From: Phycisphaerales bacterium
GTDB lineage: Bacteria; Planctomycetota; Phycisphaerae; Phycisphaerales; UBA1924
Length of the DNA: 64,000 bases
Direction of reading: 5' to 3'
Assembly: GCA_905339235.1 (NCBI GenBank)
Contig: CAJPFG010000015.1
Coordinates: 119,190 to 183,189 of the forward strand
The translations under genes and the position numbers were made by a program. Shown one piece after another: positions 18,496 through 26,610 of this stretch (position 1 is its first letter; every line of letters begins with the position of its first letter). Below the pieces are notes generated by a model. The model saw only the letters and a program-made list of their open reading frames with translations, had not been told where the DNA came from and made no database searches.

Positions 18496-18555
18496 GCATC
18501 CAACCGCCCGAATACTCGGGGGCACGCTCTCGGCAAAATCGCCGTCGCCCACAAA

Positions 18556-19173
18556 CTAATCGGGCTTGGCGCCTCCCTGAGCCGAGGGAGGCCCATCGGT
18601 CGTTGACCGTCGTTCAAGGTCCTTCAATCGGTCGGAAGTCTCCTTGGCCTGCGCGTCCAATACTAGATAGACGCCGGAGATGATGTGAAGGAAAGTGAAC
18701 GCCATGAGAACCGCGACGCCGTAGGTAAATGCGCTAGCGATCGCGCGCCAGGCATGCGGAAGCGGGGCATAGTCCAACGCCATTATCGGGACCGCACTCA
18801 GGACTAGGAACAGCACCGCGAACGCGATGCTGGCGTAGAGCTCCCTCAGCACCTCAAGACGGATAGAGCGCTGGGACTCTCGTATCCGAGCCGCAGCGTC
18901 ATACGGTGTGGCCTTGTCAGTACCGCCCACCACGCTCTGCACGACCGTGAGGAGGGCAGTGAAGACGGCGCCGACGACGGCGAACACGGTGAGGTAGATG
19001 TCGTTTCCAGACTCAGAAATTGGACCCGCATATCGCAGCAGCACATACCCGGCGCAGCCGGGCGCGACGGCGAAATACACCGCGTTCGCAGCAGAGAATG
19101 AGCGTCGTTGGCCCTTGAATGAAAATGGGCAAAAGTGGTCCCCGATGATCTGCCAAAGGTTTGCTCCCCGCAT
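18556..19173 (-). CDS. Four-TM membrane protein of the guaA-side cassette
   Basis: 205 aa, unrecognised. Four hydrophobic helices are visible at about residues 29-48, 59-78, 112-135 and 144-172, with a charged segment between helices 2 and 3 (KATPYDAAARIRESQRSIRLEV). A short polar tail follows (ETSDRLKDLERRS). The paired-helix layout resembles small membrane effectors or channels, but I find no defining motif. It is the last gene of a three-gene minus-strand cassette: its start is 12 bases after the stop of the 320-aa gene, with GCGGGGG upstream. Its codons are less GC-biased than those of nearby genes, which fits transfer. Confidence 0.7.
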   Translation of the reverse strand: MRGANLWQIIGDHFCPFSFKGQRRSFSAANAVYFAVAPGCAGYVLLRYAGPISESGNDIYLTVFAVVGAVFTALLTVVQSVVGGTDKATPYDAAARIRESQRSIRLEVLRELYASIAFAVLFLVLSAVPIMALDYAPLPHAWRAIASAFTYGVAVLMAFTFLHIISGVYLVLDAQAKETSDRLKDLERRSTTDGPPSAQGGAKPD

Positions 19174-19185
19174 AGCAGCCCCCGC

Positions 19186-20148
19186 TTAGTAGAGCACTTC
19201 GGCGAGTTCCTCGGAAAGTCTCTTGGCCTCTTGGCTAATCGAGCGAAACTCTGGATGCCCGCCGATGATATTCACTCTGTCCGTGACGTCCTCCGCGATT
19301 CCGGCCTGGTCGGGGCTGAGGATCGAGAACCGCTTTCGCCCGTGTGTGGGGTGCGTGACTTCGACAAGCGCCTCCTCCGGGTCGGGAAGGCCTGGAATGC
19401 TGACCAGCGTTCGCAGTTGGGACTCGTTGGACATGATCCGCCGGACCCTGTCGGTCAGCGCCTCGCTTGGTGACCGCGGCGCAATCGTCACCTCCATCTC
19501 CGTTCCCTCGCTAAGGCTATCGCCCCCGAATCGTGCCCGGCGCATCAGCTGCCGATTATCCGTGGTCTGTTTCCAAGCCCGCAGTCGAACTTCCTTGACA
19601 GAGCCGCCCGCCAAGTACCGTTCCAACGCGTGCCGGCTCAGGACCGGGTCAACTTCGCACGTCACATCCTGTTCGCGAAAGAACTTCTTGAGCTCGACTA
19701 CGAGGGGGCCCTTGGCCCCGTGGAGCCCAAGGCGCTGTAGGACCAATAGACCTCGTTTCTGGTTGTCGGGAAACGCAAAGCGGAAGTAGAACGGCGGAAG
19801 GTCGGCATCGTGCACGCTTTTCGCGTATGAGGTGGTGCCAGTGCGAAGGTCGACAATGTCATTCTTCGTGCCGGCTTCGCCCGCCTCGACAATGCCCTCG
19901 AGCACGCCTTCGTTCGACCGGGGGTTGACGCGCGTGATCCGCAGCGCGCGCGCCTCGGCGAGGTTGTCTTGGCCCGTTAAGTTCGTCTGCCCGAGCCGCA
20001 CAAGTTGGTCTCGGCGAGCATCGAGAAACGAGTGAACGTGCGCGTATGCGTCAAACGCTCCTCCTCGCGCAAACTCAGCGGGGCCGCTTCGAGAGCGCAC
20101 CGGCTTGAATGTGATTGTGTACGCGTTCAGTCCTACCCGTCTTGGCAT
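19186..20148 (-). CDS. Unrecognised 320-aa protein, middle gene of the cassette
   Basis: A soluble protein with no signal or membrane segment. It opens MPRRVGLNAYTITFKPV. A central block, PPFYFRFAFPDNQKRGLLVLQRLGLHG, reads like a beta-strand then helix. The C-terminal third is mixed alpha/beta with EALVEVTHPTHGRKRF. No catalytic motif is obvious and I cannot name a family. It sits between a DUF3800 nuclease-like gene (24 bases upstream) and a membrane protein (12 bases downstream), so it is likely a partner, adaptor or sensor in one system. Codon use is less GC-rich than in its surroundings. Confidence 0.7.
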   Translation of the reverse strand: MPRRVGLNAYTITFKPVRSRSGPAEFARGGAFDAYAHVHSFLDARRDQLVRLGQTNLTGQDNLAEARALRITRVNPRSNEGVLEGIVEAGEAGTKNDIVDLRTGTTSYAKSVHDADLPPFYFRFAFPDNQKRGLLVLQRLGLHGAKGPLVVELKKFFREQDVTCEVDPVLSRHALERYLAGGSVKEVRLRAWKQTTDNRQLMRRARFGGDSLSEGTEMEVTIAPRSPSEALTDRVRRIMSNESQLRTLVSIPGLPDPEEALVEVTHPTHGRKRFSILSPDQAGIAEDVTDRVNIIGGHPEFRSISQEAKRLSEELAEVLY

Positions 20149-20172
20149 GGTGCACCATTCCTCTTCGCCGCT

Positions 20173-21297
20173 TCATGCGAAATGATGGAACAAAGCGCCT
20201 TGTTCCGATCTGTCAGTGAACCCCGTGACGTTTGCAACCGCGTCAACAAGCCGGTCTTTGTATCCTGTCCCCTTTCGAGTCGCCCGCCTTTGCATCGCCC
20301 CCGCTATCAGATCGGCTACCTCGAGCATTGGCTCTCGGCCCTTTGGCAGGGCAATGACCTCCTTGAGGTGCACCAGCCCTCCCGAACGGGCCGGTACCAA
20401 GTGAGTCAATTCGTCTCTCAGTATCGCAAGATGCAGGTTGTCCCAACCTTCCTCAGCCTCCTTGCAGACCACGAGGCGGGATGGCTTCCGAATGCACCCC
20501 TGTTGCCGAAGTCGGTCAAGCGCGTCGTTGATCAGGCTGACAAAGAGACTGACCAGCAGCCGGTCGCTTGATCCGTGCATGGGCAGTGAGTACCCGACGA
20601 ACAAGAGCCCACCCTTGCGCTGCCCGACGAGCGAGAGGAGCCTTTCGTACCGCCGCAGCGCTTCGTCGTTGTTGTCCTGAATATCTGCAAAGCGGATCGT
20701 CTCCTGCCACGACATTTCCTTCCGCCCGCTCACGATTCCATGATGGTGCTTTTCCCACTGGCGCCAGTTTGCGACACAAATGCCGCCAATCCCAAAGAAA
20801 TTTGAGTGCGGCCCGGCCCTGGTTTCATCGATATAGAACCGAACCTCGTCGTCTCCGGCCCGGTGTGCAGCTAGAAAATCGTCGAAGAGCGACTGGCCGA
20901 TCCCGCGTCGCCGCTGTGTTTCGAGACTCGCCGCGAATAGTGACAGGGTATTCTGCAAGTGTCGCCGAATGCGACTGAGCGTCTCGAAATGCTCTAGATC
21001 GAACAGGATCGTCAGGTCCTTCCGGTCCCAATCCTCGAGCTGTGACGAATTGAAGTGATCCCAAAAGCGGATCGCGAGCCATGTGTCGCTTTCCCGAGTC
21101 TCGGGAAACCGCTGCAGGAGCCACGCGACTTTGTCCTCCGTCCGCGCGAACGGACTGCTCGACAACCGTGCCATGACCTCGGATCGTTCAGCGGAGATCT
21201 CAGCCGAGAACTTGAAACCACCATCGGTCCAGGGTACCAGACCGGATGTAAACAACGTCTGCTCGGGAACTGAGGAAGATTGCTTGGAGGACCCCAC
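20173..21297 (-). CDS. DUF3800 (RNase H-like) protein, first gene of the cassette
   Basis: About 374 aa. The C-terminal two thirds fit DUF3800, an RNase H-like fold often found in phage and mobile-element contexts. It starts FYIDETRAG (first acidic residue), has FFGIGGICVANWRQWEK and KEAEEGWDN, and ends with EVADLIAGAMQRRATRKGTG, whose Asp is the usual last acidic residue. The N-terminal about 150 residues (LTILFDLEHFETLSRIRRHL) are unassigned. Start: GTG at 21297, with TATAGT 7 bases upstream that could serve a leaderless transcript. An ATG at 21174 is the alternative. It probably heads an operon with the next two genes. Confidence 0.72.
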   Translation of the reverse strand: MGSSKQSSSVPEQTLFTSGLVPWTDGGFKFSAEISAERSEVMARLSSSPFARTEDKVAWLLQRFPETRESDTWLAIRFWDHFNSSQLEDWDRKDLTILFDLEHFETLSRIRRHLQNTLSLFAASLETQRRRGIGQSLFDDFLAAHRAGDDEVRFYIDETRAGPHSNFFGIGGICVANWRQWEKHHHGIVSGRKEMSWQETIRFADIQDNNDEALRRYERLLSLVGQRKGGLLFVGYSLPMHGSSDRLLVSLFVSLINDALDRLRQQGCIRKPSRLVVCKEAEEGWDNLHLAILRDELTHLVPARSGGLVHLKEVIALPKGREPMLEVADLIAGAMQRRATRKGTGYKDRLVDAVANVTGFTDRSEQGALFHHFA

Positions 21298-22036
21298 GAA
21301 ACAACTATACCGGGAGGTACACCGCTCCGCCTGTCGCACAGGTGACAAGAACACATACGTCCCAGGTGGGCGACTCGCACCCCAAGTGGTTAGGCGGAGT
21401 GGCAGCTCACGAAGCCCCCCTGCCTTCGCTTCCTGCCGCCCCAACCGTGCCTTTGCGTCCCCGATCGTCTTCAGGCCAAACCCCCTCCCGGCGCATGCGA
21501 TGCCTCGCGAGGTGCTCCGTCGTGGACGCTTCGCGCCGCGCGATCGCCGCCGCGCGCGGCGCGGTGGGGCTTGCGCGGCGCGTGGAGGGTCCATGGCGCG
21601 GCGCGGAGGACCCTGCGCGATGCGCGGAGGGTCCGAGATGCGGCGCGGAGGGTCCTCGGCGCGGCGCGCGGGGTCCCCGGCGCGGTGCGGAGCGTCTTTG
21701 GCGCGGCGCGCGGAGGCTTGGGCGCGGCGCGTGCGGACGCCGGATGGTCGCGTGGCGCGGTCTGTGCCGTGTGGGGGGTGGCACGATGTCCGCGTCGTGG
21801 GGGTTGCGCCGTGTGCGCGGCCGTAGAGACGGCGCCCCGATGGAAACTCGGTGTTGTGCGCGGAGGCCCGCGCCGCGCGCCATCGGCGCCATCTGCGGTT
21901 TCTCCGGCTTCTGCCTTTGGCGAGGGGTGAAGAGGCGGGCGCGCTCTCGGTGTCGCGCGGCGGCCTCCCCGAAGAACAAAGCGCGGCCGGTGGCGAGTAC
22001 TCCACCGGCCGCCATCTCTCCTCCCGTGCGAGGGCG
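21298..22036. other. Intergenic stretch without a convincing gene
   Basis: About 740 bases between the cassette and a PEP-CTERM gene. Long open frames exist on both strands but read as Arg/Ala/Pro-rich repeats without structure, as expected for GC-rich repetitive DNA. The middle is a 21-base tandem array (21540-21770). The right end (21840-22036) has no repeat, hairpin or gene I can support. Confidence 0.6.
21540..21770. repeat. 21-bp tandem repeat array, about 11 degenerate units
   Basis: Units of exactly 21 bases run in phase. Units starting at 21603, 21624, 21645, 21666, 21687 and 21708 each begin GCGGAGG or GCGCGG and end GGCGCGGC or similar. The consensus is roughly GCGGAGGGTCC plus NNGGCGCGGC. 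Units before (21561, 21582) and after (21729, 21750) are more diverged. Any frame gives heptads (for example AEGPRRG repeated), but no start, ribosome site or domain supports a protein. It resembles a minisatellite. Confidence 0.8.
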
Positions 22037-22699
22037 TCAGCGTTTTCGGCGCGAGCCGAATATCAAGGCCAGCCCCATCGCGGCCAGCGTGCCCGGGGCG
22101 GGGATCTCCTCGACCCAGCCGTGCAGGATGGTGTGCTCCATGTCGGGCGTGGGCATCGGCCCCGAGTTCCACGAGGAGTTGAACTGCGACGGCCCGAACG
22201 TGGTCATGTACATGACGTTCGACGGGCTGATGTACCCGCCGCTGATGAGGTCGCTCACCATCCGCGGCGAGGGCCCGGCGTTGTTGGAGATCGAGTCCCC
22301 CGACACGCTCAGCACGGCCAGTTCGCTGGTGATCCCGAAGGCGTCGGAGTTCTCAAAGCCCTGGAACGCGGTGAGCCCCGGGCCGGCGGGGATGGTGGTG
22401 TTGGCCGCGGTGAGGTTGGCGGACTTGCTCGCCAGCGTCGTGATGGTGTGACCCCAGAACGCGGAGAAGTCCACGCGGATGGAGTTGGCGCCGTTGGGAG
22501 ACGAGAACGTCGTGGTCCCCGAGAAGACGTAATACTCGCCCGAGTTCTTGCCCCCGCCGTCGCTGATCGAGTACTTGACCCAGCCGACGCCGAAGCCGTT
22601 GACCCACCATTCGAGCGTGTAGGTCGCGCTCGCCTCCGTCGCCGCGCCCGCGACAATGCCCGCGCATGCAATAATCGCCAGAGTTCTGCTCGTTGTCAT
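22037..22699 (-). CDS. Secreted PEP-CTERM-like protein
   Basis: 220 aa. A signal peptide (residues 1-26, TLAIIACAGIVAGAATEASA) is followed by a beta-rich Gly/Ser/Thr domain (EWWVNGFGVGWVKYSISDGG and later). The C-terminal sorting-signal shape is IPAPGTLAAMGLALIFGSRRKR. Such proteins are thought to be cut and anchored or released by an exosortase; none is in this window. A good ribosome site (AAGGGAGA) precedes the ATG. Function unknown. Confidence 0.82.
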   Translation of the reverse strand: MTTSRTLAIIACAGIVAGAATEASATYTLEWWVNGFGVGWVKYSISDGGGKNSGEYYVFSGTTTFSSPNGANSIRVDFSAFWGHTITTLASKSANLTAANTTIPAGPGLTAFQGFENSDAFGITSELAVLSVSGDSISNNAGPSPRMVSDLISGGYISPSNVMYMTTFGPSQFNSSWNSGPMPTPDMEHTILHGWVEEIPAPGTLAAMGLALIFGSRRKR

Positions 22700-23114
22700 G
22701 GCTCAGTCTCCCTTGGGCCGAAGGCAGCGGAATCCTCGGCACGCACGCGCCGAGGGTTCGGCGGTCAGGGGTCCGGGAGACACGCTAACTCCGCCGCGCG
22801 AGGCCCGCAAGAGAGATTCTCGAATTCGGACGCTATTGGTTCGTACCGGGGTATTCCGCAGGCCGCGGCGAGCCTGAATCTCTCCCTCTCGGCGTACGTG
22901 CTCTACCTGATGTCGCGCTCCAAGGCGGGCGTGGGTGAGGCGCGCAATGACCGCATCGTCTCGGAAGTCTTCGGCCGCTACGGCGGCGTGATGCGGAACC
23001 TGGCCAAATGAACCCGATCCGGTTCCTGCCCGCGCACCGCACTCGCGCGATCCTCCCCGCGCTCCCATCTGCGTAATCCGCGAAATCCGCGGTTCCATCC
23101 GGGCCCGACGCCCA
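22700..23114. other. Intergenic stretch with a coding remnant
   Basis: Between two PEP-CTERM genes. It holds the leader of the 22037-22699 gene, an open stretch resembling the end of a small protein (22845-23011), and a short motif ATCTGCGTAATCCGCGAAATC near 23069 of the kind seen as dispersed repeats. No complete gene is evident. Confidence 0.4.
22845..23011 (+). pseudogene. Possible remnant of a small CopG-like gene
   Basis: The last about 50 codons before a TGA at 23009-23011 read like real protein: AAASLNLSLSAYVLYLM, then SKAGVGEARNDRIVSEVFGRY. The ISLSAY-type helix recalls ribbon-helix-helix (CopG) proteins. No ATG, GTG or TTG start with a ribosome site is found in frame near the beginning, so it looks truncated. 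The call is weak. Confidence 0.3.
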
Positions 23115-23894
23115 TCACCGCCGACGCCGCGCCAGGACCAGCCCGCCCGCCATCAGCAACGCCGCGGCCCCCGGCGCCGGGATCGGTTCGCCCATGACGA
23201 TCCGCACCGTGCCCGTCGTCGAGCCGCTGCGTCCCGAGAACGGGCCGCCCGGATGGCCGACGAAGTCGATGCGGTAGGTGATGTCGAAGAACGACTCGAC
23301 GTTCCACTGGCCCCCGCCCACATCGGTCAGCGTCGTGTGCCCGGGGCTGGGCAGCCCGAAGTCGTTCCCCGCGACGATGCGGAGCAGGTCAAAGTCGGGG
23401 TCGCCGCCGCCCGCGATCTGCCCGAAGAACCGGTGCATGTTGGCGTCGAAGGACTGCGGCGAACTGAACGGCGCGCCGCGCGGAGCCGTGTGGATCTCAA
23501 ACGACACCGGGAGCGGGATCACCCGGTTGTACCCGGCAAGGCTCCCCGTGCCGGTCATCGGCATCGACAGCGTGCCGTCGGCGCGGTCGATGCCCCCGCC
23601 CAGCGTGCCGCCCGCGACGTGCTGGCCCGGCCCGCTGTACACGTTGTTCGGACCGCCCGGGTTGTAGAAGAAGGTGTGCAGCGACAAGTCGATGTCGATC
23701 GTGTCCCCCGGCGCCAACCCGTCGATGATGTGCATGTCGCCCGCGGGGGTGCTGTACACGCCCGGGTTCGGAGGCATGTCCACCGTCCCGAAGCCGTTGC
23801 CGGGAACGATGACGGGCCCGCCGGCATGGGCCGCGGCGGCAAGACCGAACGACGCGGCCGCAACGGCCACTCTGCGCGCAGACGGAACGATCAT
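23115..23894 (-). CDS. Secreted PEP-CTERM-like protein
   Basis: 259 aa. Signal peptide (VAVAAASFGLAAAAHA) followed by a Gly/Pro-rich beta-type domain and the C-terminal tail IPAPGAAALLMAGGLVLARRRR. GTIDIDLSLHTFFYNPGG-like stretches suggest a beta-sandwich. An AAGGAGAGAGA ribosome site precedes the start. A companion PEP-CTERM gene lies 415 bases downstream on the same strand. The fold resembles other planctomycete secreted proteins, but the role is unknown. Confidence 0.82.
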   Translation of the reverse strand: MIVPSARRVAVAAASFGLAAAAHAGGPVIVPGNGFGTVDMPPNPGVYSTPAGDMHIIDGLAPGDTIDIDLSLHTFFYNPGGPNNVYSGPGQHVAGGTLGGGIDRADGTLSMPMTGTGSLAGYNRVIPLPVSFEIHTAPRGAPFSSPQSFDANMHRFFGQIAGGGDPDFDLLRIVAGNDFGLPSPGHTTLTDVGGGQWNVESFFDITYRIDFVGHPGGPFSGRSGSTTGTVRIVMGEPIPAPGAAALLMAGGLVLARRRR

Positions 23895-24146
23895 GGTCTC
23901 TCTCCTTGCCGCGCCGCCACGCTCTCACGCGGGACGCTTTGTCTCTCCGCAACACCGGCAGGGGACCGATTCCCCCGGGAAACCCGGCTTTGCTTGGCGA
24001 CAGCCTACTTGCCTTCGGCGAGTTACGCAAGGGTCAAATTCCGGCCCCCCGCGCTCCCCGCCTACTCCCGGCCGCGGCGCATGCCGGGAGCAGCGCCACA
24101 CCGAGTCAAATGACCCCGCAGCGCGTGCCGCTCTGGCAGCGCGGGC

Positions 24147-24302
24147 TTAGATGTAGCCCAGGAACAGCAGCACGAGCAGGACAATCAGGATGACACCCAC
24201 CGTGCTCACGCCCCGATAGCCCCAACTGCGGCTGTACGAATACACCGGCAGCGAACCGATCAGGAGAAGCACGAGCAGGACAAGGAGGATGATGCCCAGC
24301 AT
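24147..24302 (-). CDS. DUF3309 small membrane peptide
   Basis: A 51-aa peptide with two hydrophobic segments, LGIILLVLLVLLLIGSLP at the start and VGVILIVLLVLLFLGYI at the end. They are joined by a loop SYSRSWGYRG that is the hallmark of DUF3309. An AAAGGA ribosome site lies just upstream of the ATG at 24302. Function unknown; such peptides are often encoded near stress genes. Confidence 0.85.
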   Translation of the reverse strand: MLGIILLVLLVLLLIGSLPVYSYSRSWGYRGVSTVGVILIVLLVLLFLGYI

Positions 24303-24542
24303 GTTCCGGTCCTTTCTTCGGAGCAGGTCGTCGGCCCCGGACACTCCGGCCACAACCCTTGCCCCAAGGCACTCAGGCACCGATCCGCACCGGGCGTGAA
24401 GCCACGTTCAGCGGCTTCTGAATCGATACTCATGCGAAGGCGCCTGCTTGCACCAACGCTGCGCGAACGGCTCCAACCGCGGGAAGCCGGAATGACGTGG
24501 CGGTCCCACGCCCGCGGCCGTGTCCCCGAGCGACTTCGCAGC

Positions 24543-25727
24543 CTACTTGAACGCCTCCCACTCCTTCCCCCCCAGCACCTTTGACGCGATCTTCAGTTTC
24601 ATGATCTCGTCCGTCCCCTCGTAGATGCGGCAGACGCGGACGTCCTGCAGGTGCCGGCCCGGGCGGTAGAGTTCGCTCCAGCCCCGCCCGCCGTAGACCT
24701 GCACCGCCCGGTCCGCGGCCTGCCAGGCGGCGTTGCTCGCCCAGAACTTCGCCTGCGCCACCTTGTAATCAGCCTCGGCGAGCAGGGCCTTGTCGTTGGG
24801 GGATTGCTCGCTGGCTTCCTTGGCGATGGCCGCGCGTTCGATCATCGCGTCGGCCGTGGCCCGCATGATCTCGATCATCGCGATGTGGTCCTGCACCAAC
24901 TGGTGCTTGGCGATGGGCTTGCCGTGCTGCATGCGCATCTTGCTGTACTCGCACACGTCGATCAGGCAGTCCTCGATCACGCCCAGGCAGCCGGAGGCCA
25001 CCGACAGCCGCCCGGAGATGAGCGAGCCCATGGCGATGCGGAAGCCGGCGCCCTCTTCGCCCAGCATGTTCTCCGGCGGCACGGGGTGGTCGTTCATCTG
25101 GAACATCGCCGTGTCGGCGGTGTACATGCCCGGCTTGCTGTGCAGGGCCTCCTTCTCGAACGTGGCGCCCCCGGTCTCGACGATAAACGCCGACATCTTG
25201 CGCCCCTTGACCCCGATTTCCTTGTCGAACGCAAACACGATCACCGCGTCGGCGATCGAGCCGTTGGAGATGAGGTATTTCACGCCGTTGATGAGGTACT
25301 TCCCGCCCTCTTTCCGCCATGTCGTCGTGCCTTCCAGCGGGTTGCTCCCCGCGTCGGGCTCGGTCAGCCCGAACGCCAGCGTGCACTCCCCGCGGCACGA
25401 CGGGGGCAGGTACTTCTGCTTCTGCGCCTCGTTCCCGTAGCGCATGATCGGGTACTGGCCGATCGACGTCTGCCCGGAGAAGAACGTCCGCGGCCCCGTG
25501 CCTTCTCGATTGATCCGTGCCAGCGACCGCGCGTACGTCAGCGAGTCGGCGCCGCGCCCTCCGTACTTCGTCGGCACCGGCATCCCGAGAATGTTGTGCT
25601 TCTTCGCGAGGTCCGCGATCGCCGGGTTGAACTTCCGCTCGACGTAGCACAGTTCTTCGATCGGGCGGAGTTCCTGGCAGTAGGCCTCCACGTCGGCCAT
25701 GAGTTTCGCGCGTTCTTCGTTGGTCAT
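24543..25727 (-). CDS. Acyl-CoA dehydrogenase
   Basis: A FAD-dependent dehydrogenase, 394 aa. Signatures are FGLTEPDAGSNP (flavin-proximal loop), GSLISGRLSVASGCLG and the C-terminal CRIYEGTDEIMKLKIASKVLG, which carries the catalytic Glu of short- and medium-chain types. AVQVYGGRGWSELY is the helix near the FAD. The substrate is not clear from the sequence. Close relatives oxidise acyl-CoAs or glutaryl-CoA. No adjacent electron-transfer flavoprotein or thiolase is present. Confidence 0.9.
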   Translation of the reverse strand: MTNEERAKLMADVEAYCQELRPIEELCYVERKFNPAIADLAKKHNILGMPVPTKYGGRGADSLTYARSLARINREGTGPRTFFSGQTSIGQYPIMRYGNEAQKQKYLPPSCRGECTLAFGLTEPDAGSNPLEGTTTWRKEGGKYLINGVKYLISNGSIADAVIVFAFDKEIGVKGRKMSAFIVETGGATFEKEALHSKPGMYTADTAMFQMNDHPVPPENMLGEEGAGFRIAMGSLISGRLSVASGCLGVIEDCLIDVCEYSKMRMQHGKPIAKHQLVQDHIAMIEIMRATADAMIERAAIAKEASEQSPNDKALLAEADYKVAQAKFWASNAAWQAADRAVQVYGGRGWSELYRPGRHLQDVRVCRIYEGTDEIMKLKIASKVLGGKEWEAFK

Positions 25728-25821
25728 CCCGTCGCTCCGGAAGGGGGTTTAGGTCCGATTCAGCCGGGCGGAATGCCCGGGGAGCGATGGTAGGAGCGGG
25801 GAGAATCACCGCGGAGAAGTC

Positions 25822-25920
25822 ATCAACACGGAGTTCACGGAAGGGGCACAGAGCAGGGATGGGATTGATCGGATCGGAACCCCGCACTTCCTCCGTGCCC
25901 CCCGTGTACTCCGTGTGAAT
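25822..25920. repeat. Long imperfect inverted repeat, copy 2
   Basis: The left arm (25822-25854) contains ACACGGAGTTCACGGAAGG, the right arm (25887-25920) its near complement in CTCCGTG and ACTCCGTGTGAAT blocks. The loop is about 32 bases. It lies between the acyl-CoA dehydrogenase start and the phosphoribosyltransferase stop. The vocabulary matches copy 1 near 3300 and the half copy near 16840. Confidence 0.6.
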
Positions 25921-25935
25921 CCTCCGGGCGAGTCA

Positions 25936-26610
25936 TCACCGTCGAGCACCGGGCCGCGGCATCATCACCACCGGCGTAGACCGGTCGCACTCCCGCAGCA
26001 ACTCCACCACCCGCTGGTCCGTCACCTCGCGATAAGCCCGATAGAACTGCCCCACCGCCACAAAGTCGTCCCGCACCTCCGGGCACACCAGCAGGTCGCA
26101 GTGCCGCCGCAGGATCTCGGCCGTGTCCCGAGGCGAGACCGGCACCGCCACGATCAACTCCCGCGGCCCCTTCTTGCGGACCGCCCGCAGAGCCGCGATC
26201 AGCGTCGCGCCCGTCGCGACCCCGTCGTCGGTCACGATCACCGTGCGGTCCTTCAGCGCGGCCCCGATCCGCTCGCCCCGGAACAGCCGCCGCCGCCGCT
26301 CGATCTCCGACAGTTGATACAGCCGCTCGCGTTCGAGGTAGTCCCCCTCATCGCCCCAGAGCATCTCGCGGTCGGCGTCCAGGTACACGTTCCCATCCTC
26401 GCAGACCGCTCCGATCGCCAACTCGGGCTGATGAGGCGCGCGGAGTTTGCGGGAGAGGACCACGTCAACCTCCGCGCCAAGTTCCCGCGCGATCACGACG
26501 CCGATTTCCACGCCGCCGCGAGGGATCGCCAGCACAACCGGGTCGTGCATCGGCACCGACCTCAGATGTGCAGCCAGTCGAGTTCCGGCGTCATGTCGGT
26601 CAGCAAACAT
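25936..26610 (-). CDS. Phosphoribosyltransferase family protein (COG1926-like)
   Basis: 224 aa. The N-terminus FADRHDAGTRLAAHL is conserved in this family and supports the ATG at 26610. Then VVLAIPRGGVEIG and the PRPP-binding loop VIVTDDGVATGATLIAALRA with its acidic pair. The nucleobase it uses is not clear. The start overlaps the upstream hydrolase gene by 49 bases. Fusions of such a domain with a hydrolase are known, so the two products may act together. Confidence 0.85.
   Translation of the reverse strand: MFADRHDAGTRLAAHLRSVPMHDPVVLAIPRGGVEIGVVIARELGAEVDVVLSRKLRAPHQPELAIGAVCEDGNVYLDADREMLWGDEGDYLERERLYQLSEIERRRRLFRGERIGAALKDRTVIVTDDGVATGATLIAALRAVRKKGPRELIVAVPVSPRDTAEILRRHCDLLVCPEVRDDFVAVGQFYRAYREVTDQRVVELLRECDRSTPVVMMPRPGARR

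Noticed and set aside
18556..20148. RexA/RexB-like pair
   Set aside because: A soluble protein plus a four-helix membrane protein recalls RexAB, but I see no sequence signature, and the proteins are longer; kept only as a vague architectural likeness.
21540..21770. CRISPR array
   Set aside because: Units abut without spacers and are only 21 bases; no cas genes are present.
18496..22036. Paired attachment sites around the cassette
   Set aside because: I could not find a copy of the guaA tail on the far side by eye.
21342..22451. Long open frames through the 21-base repeats
   Set aside because: They exist only because a 21-base repeat without stops stays open in several frames; the peptide is a degenerate heptad, and the frame runs into a real gene on the other strand.
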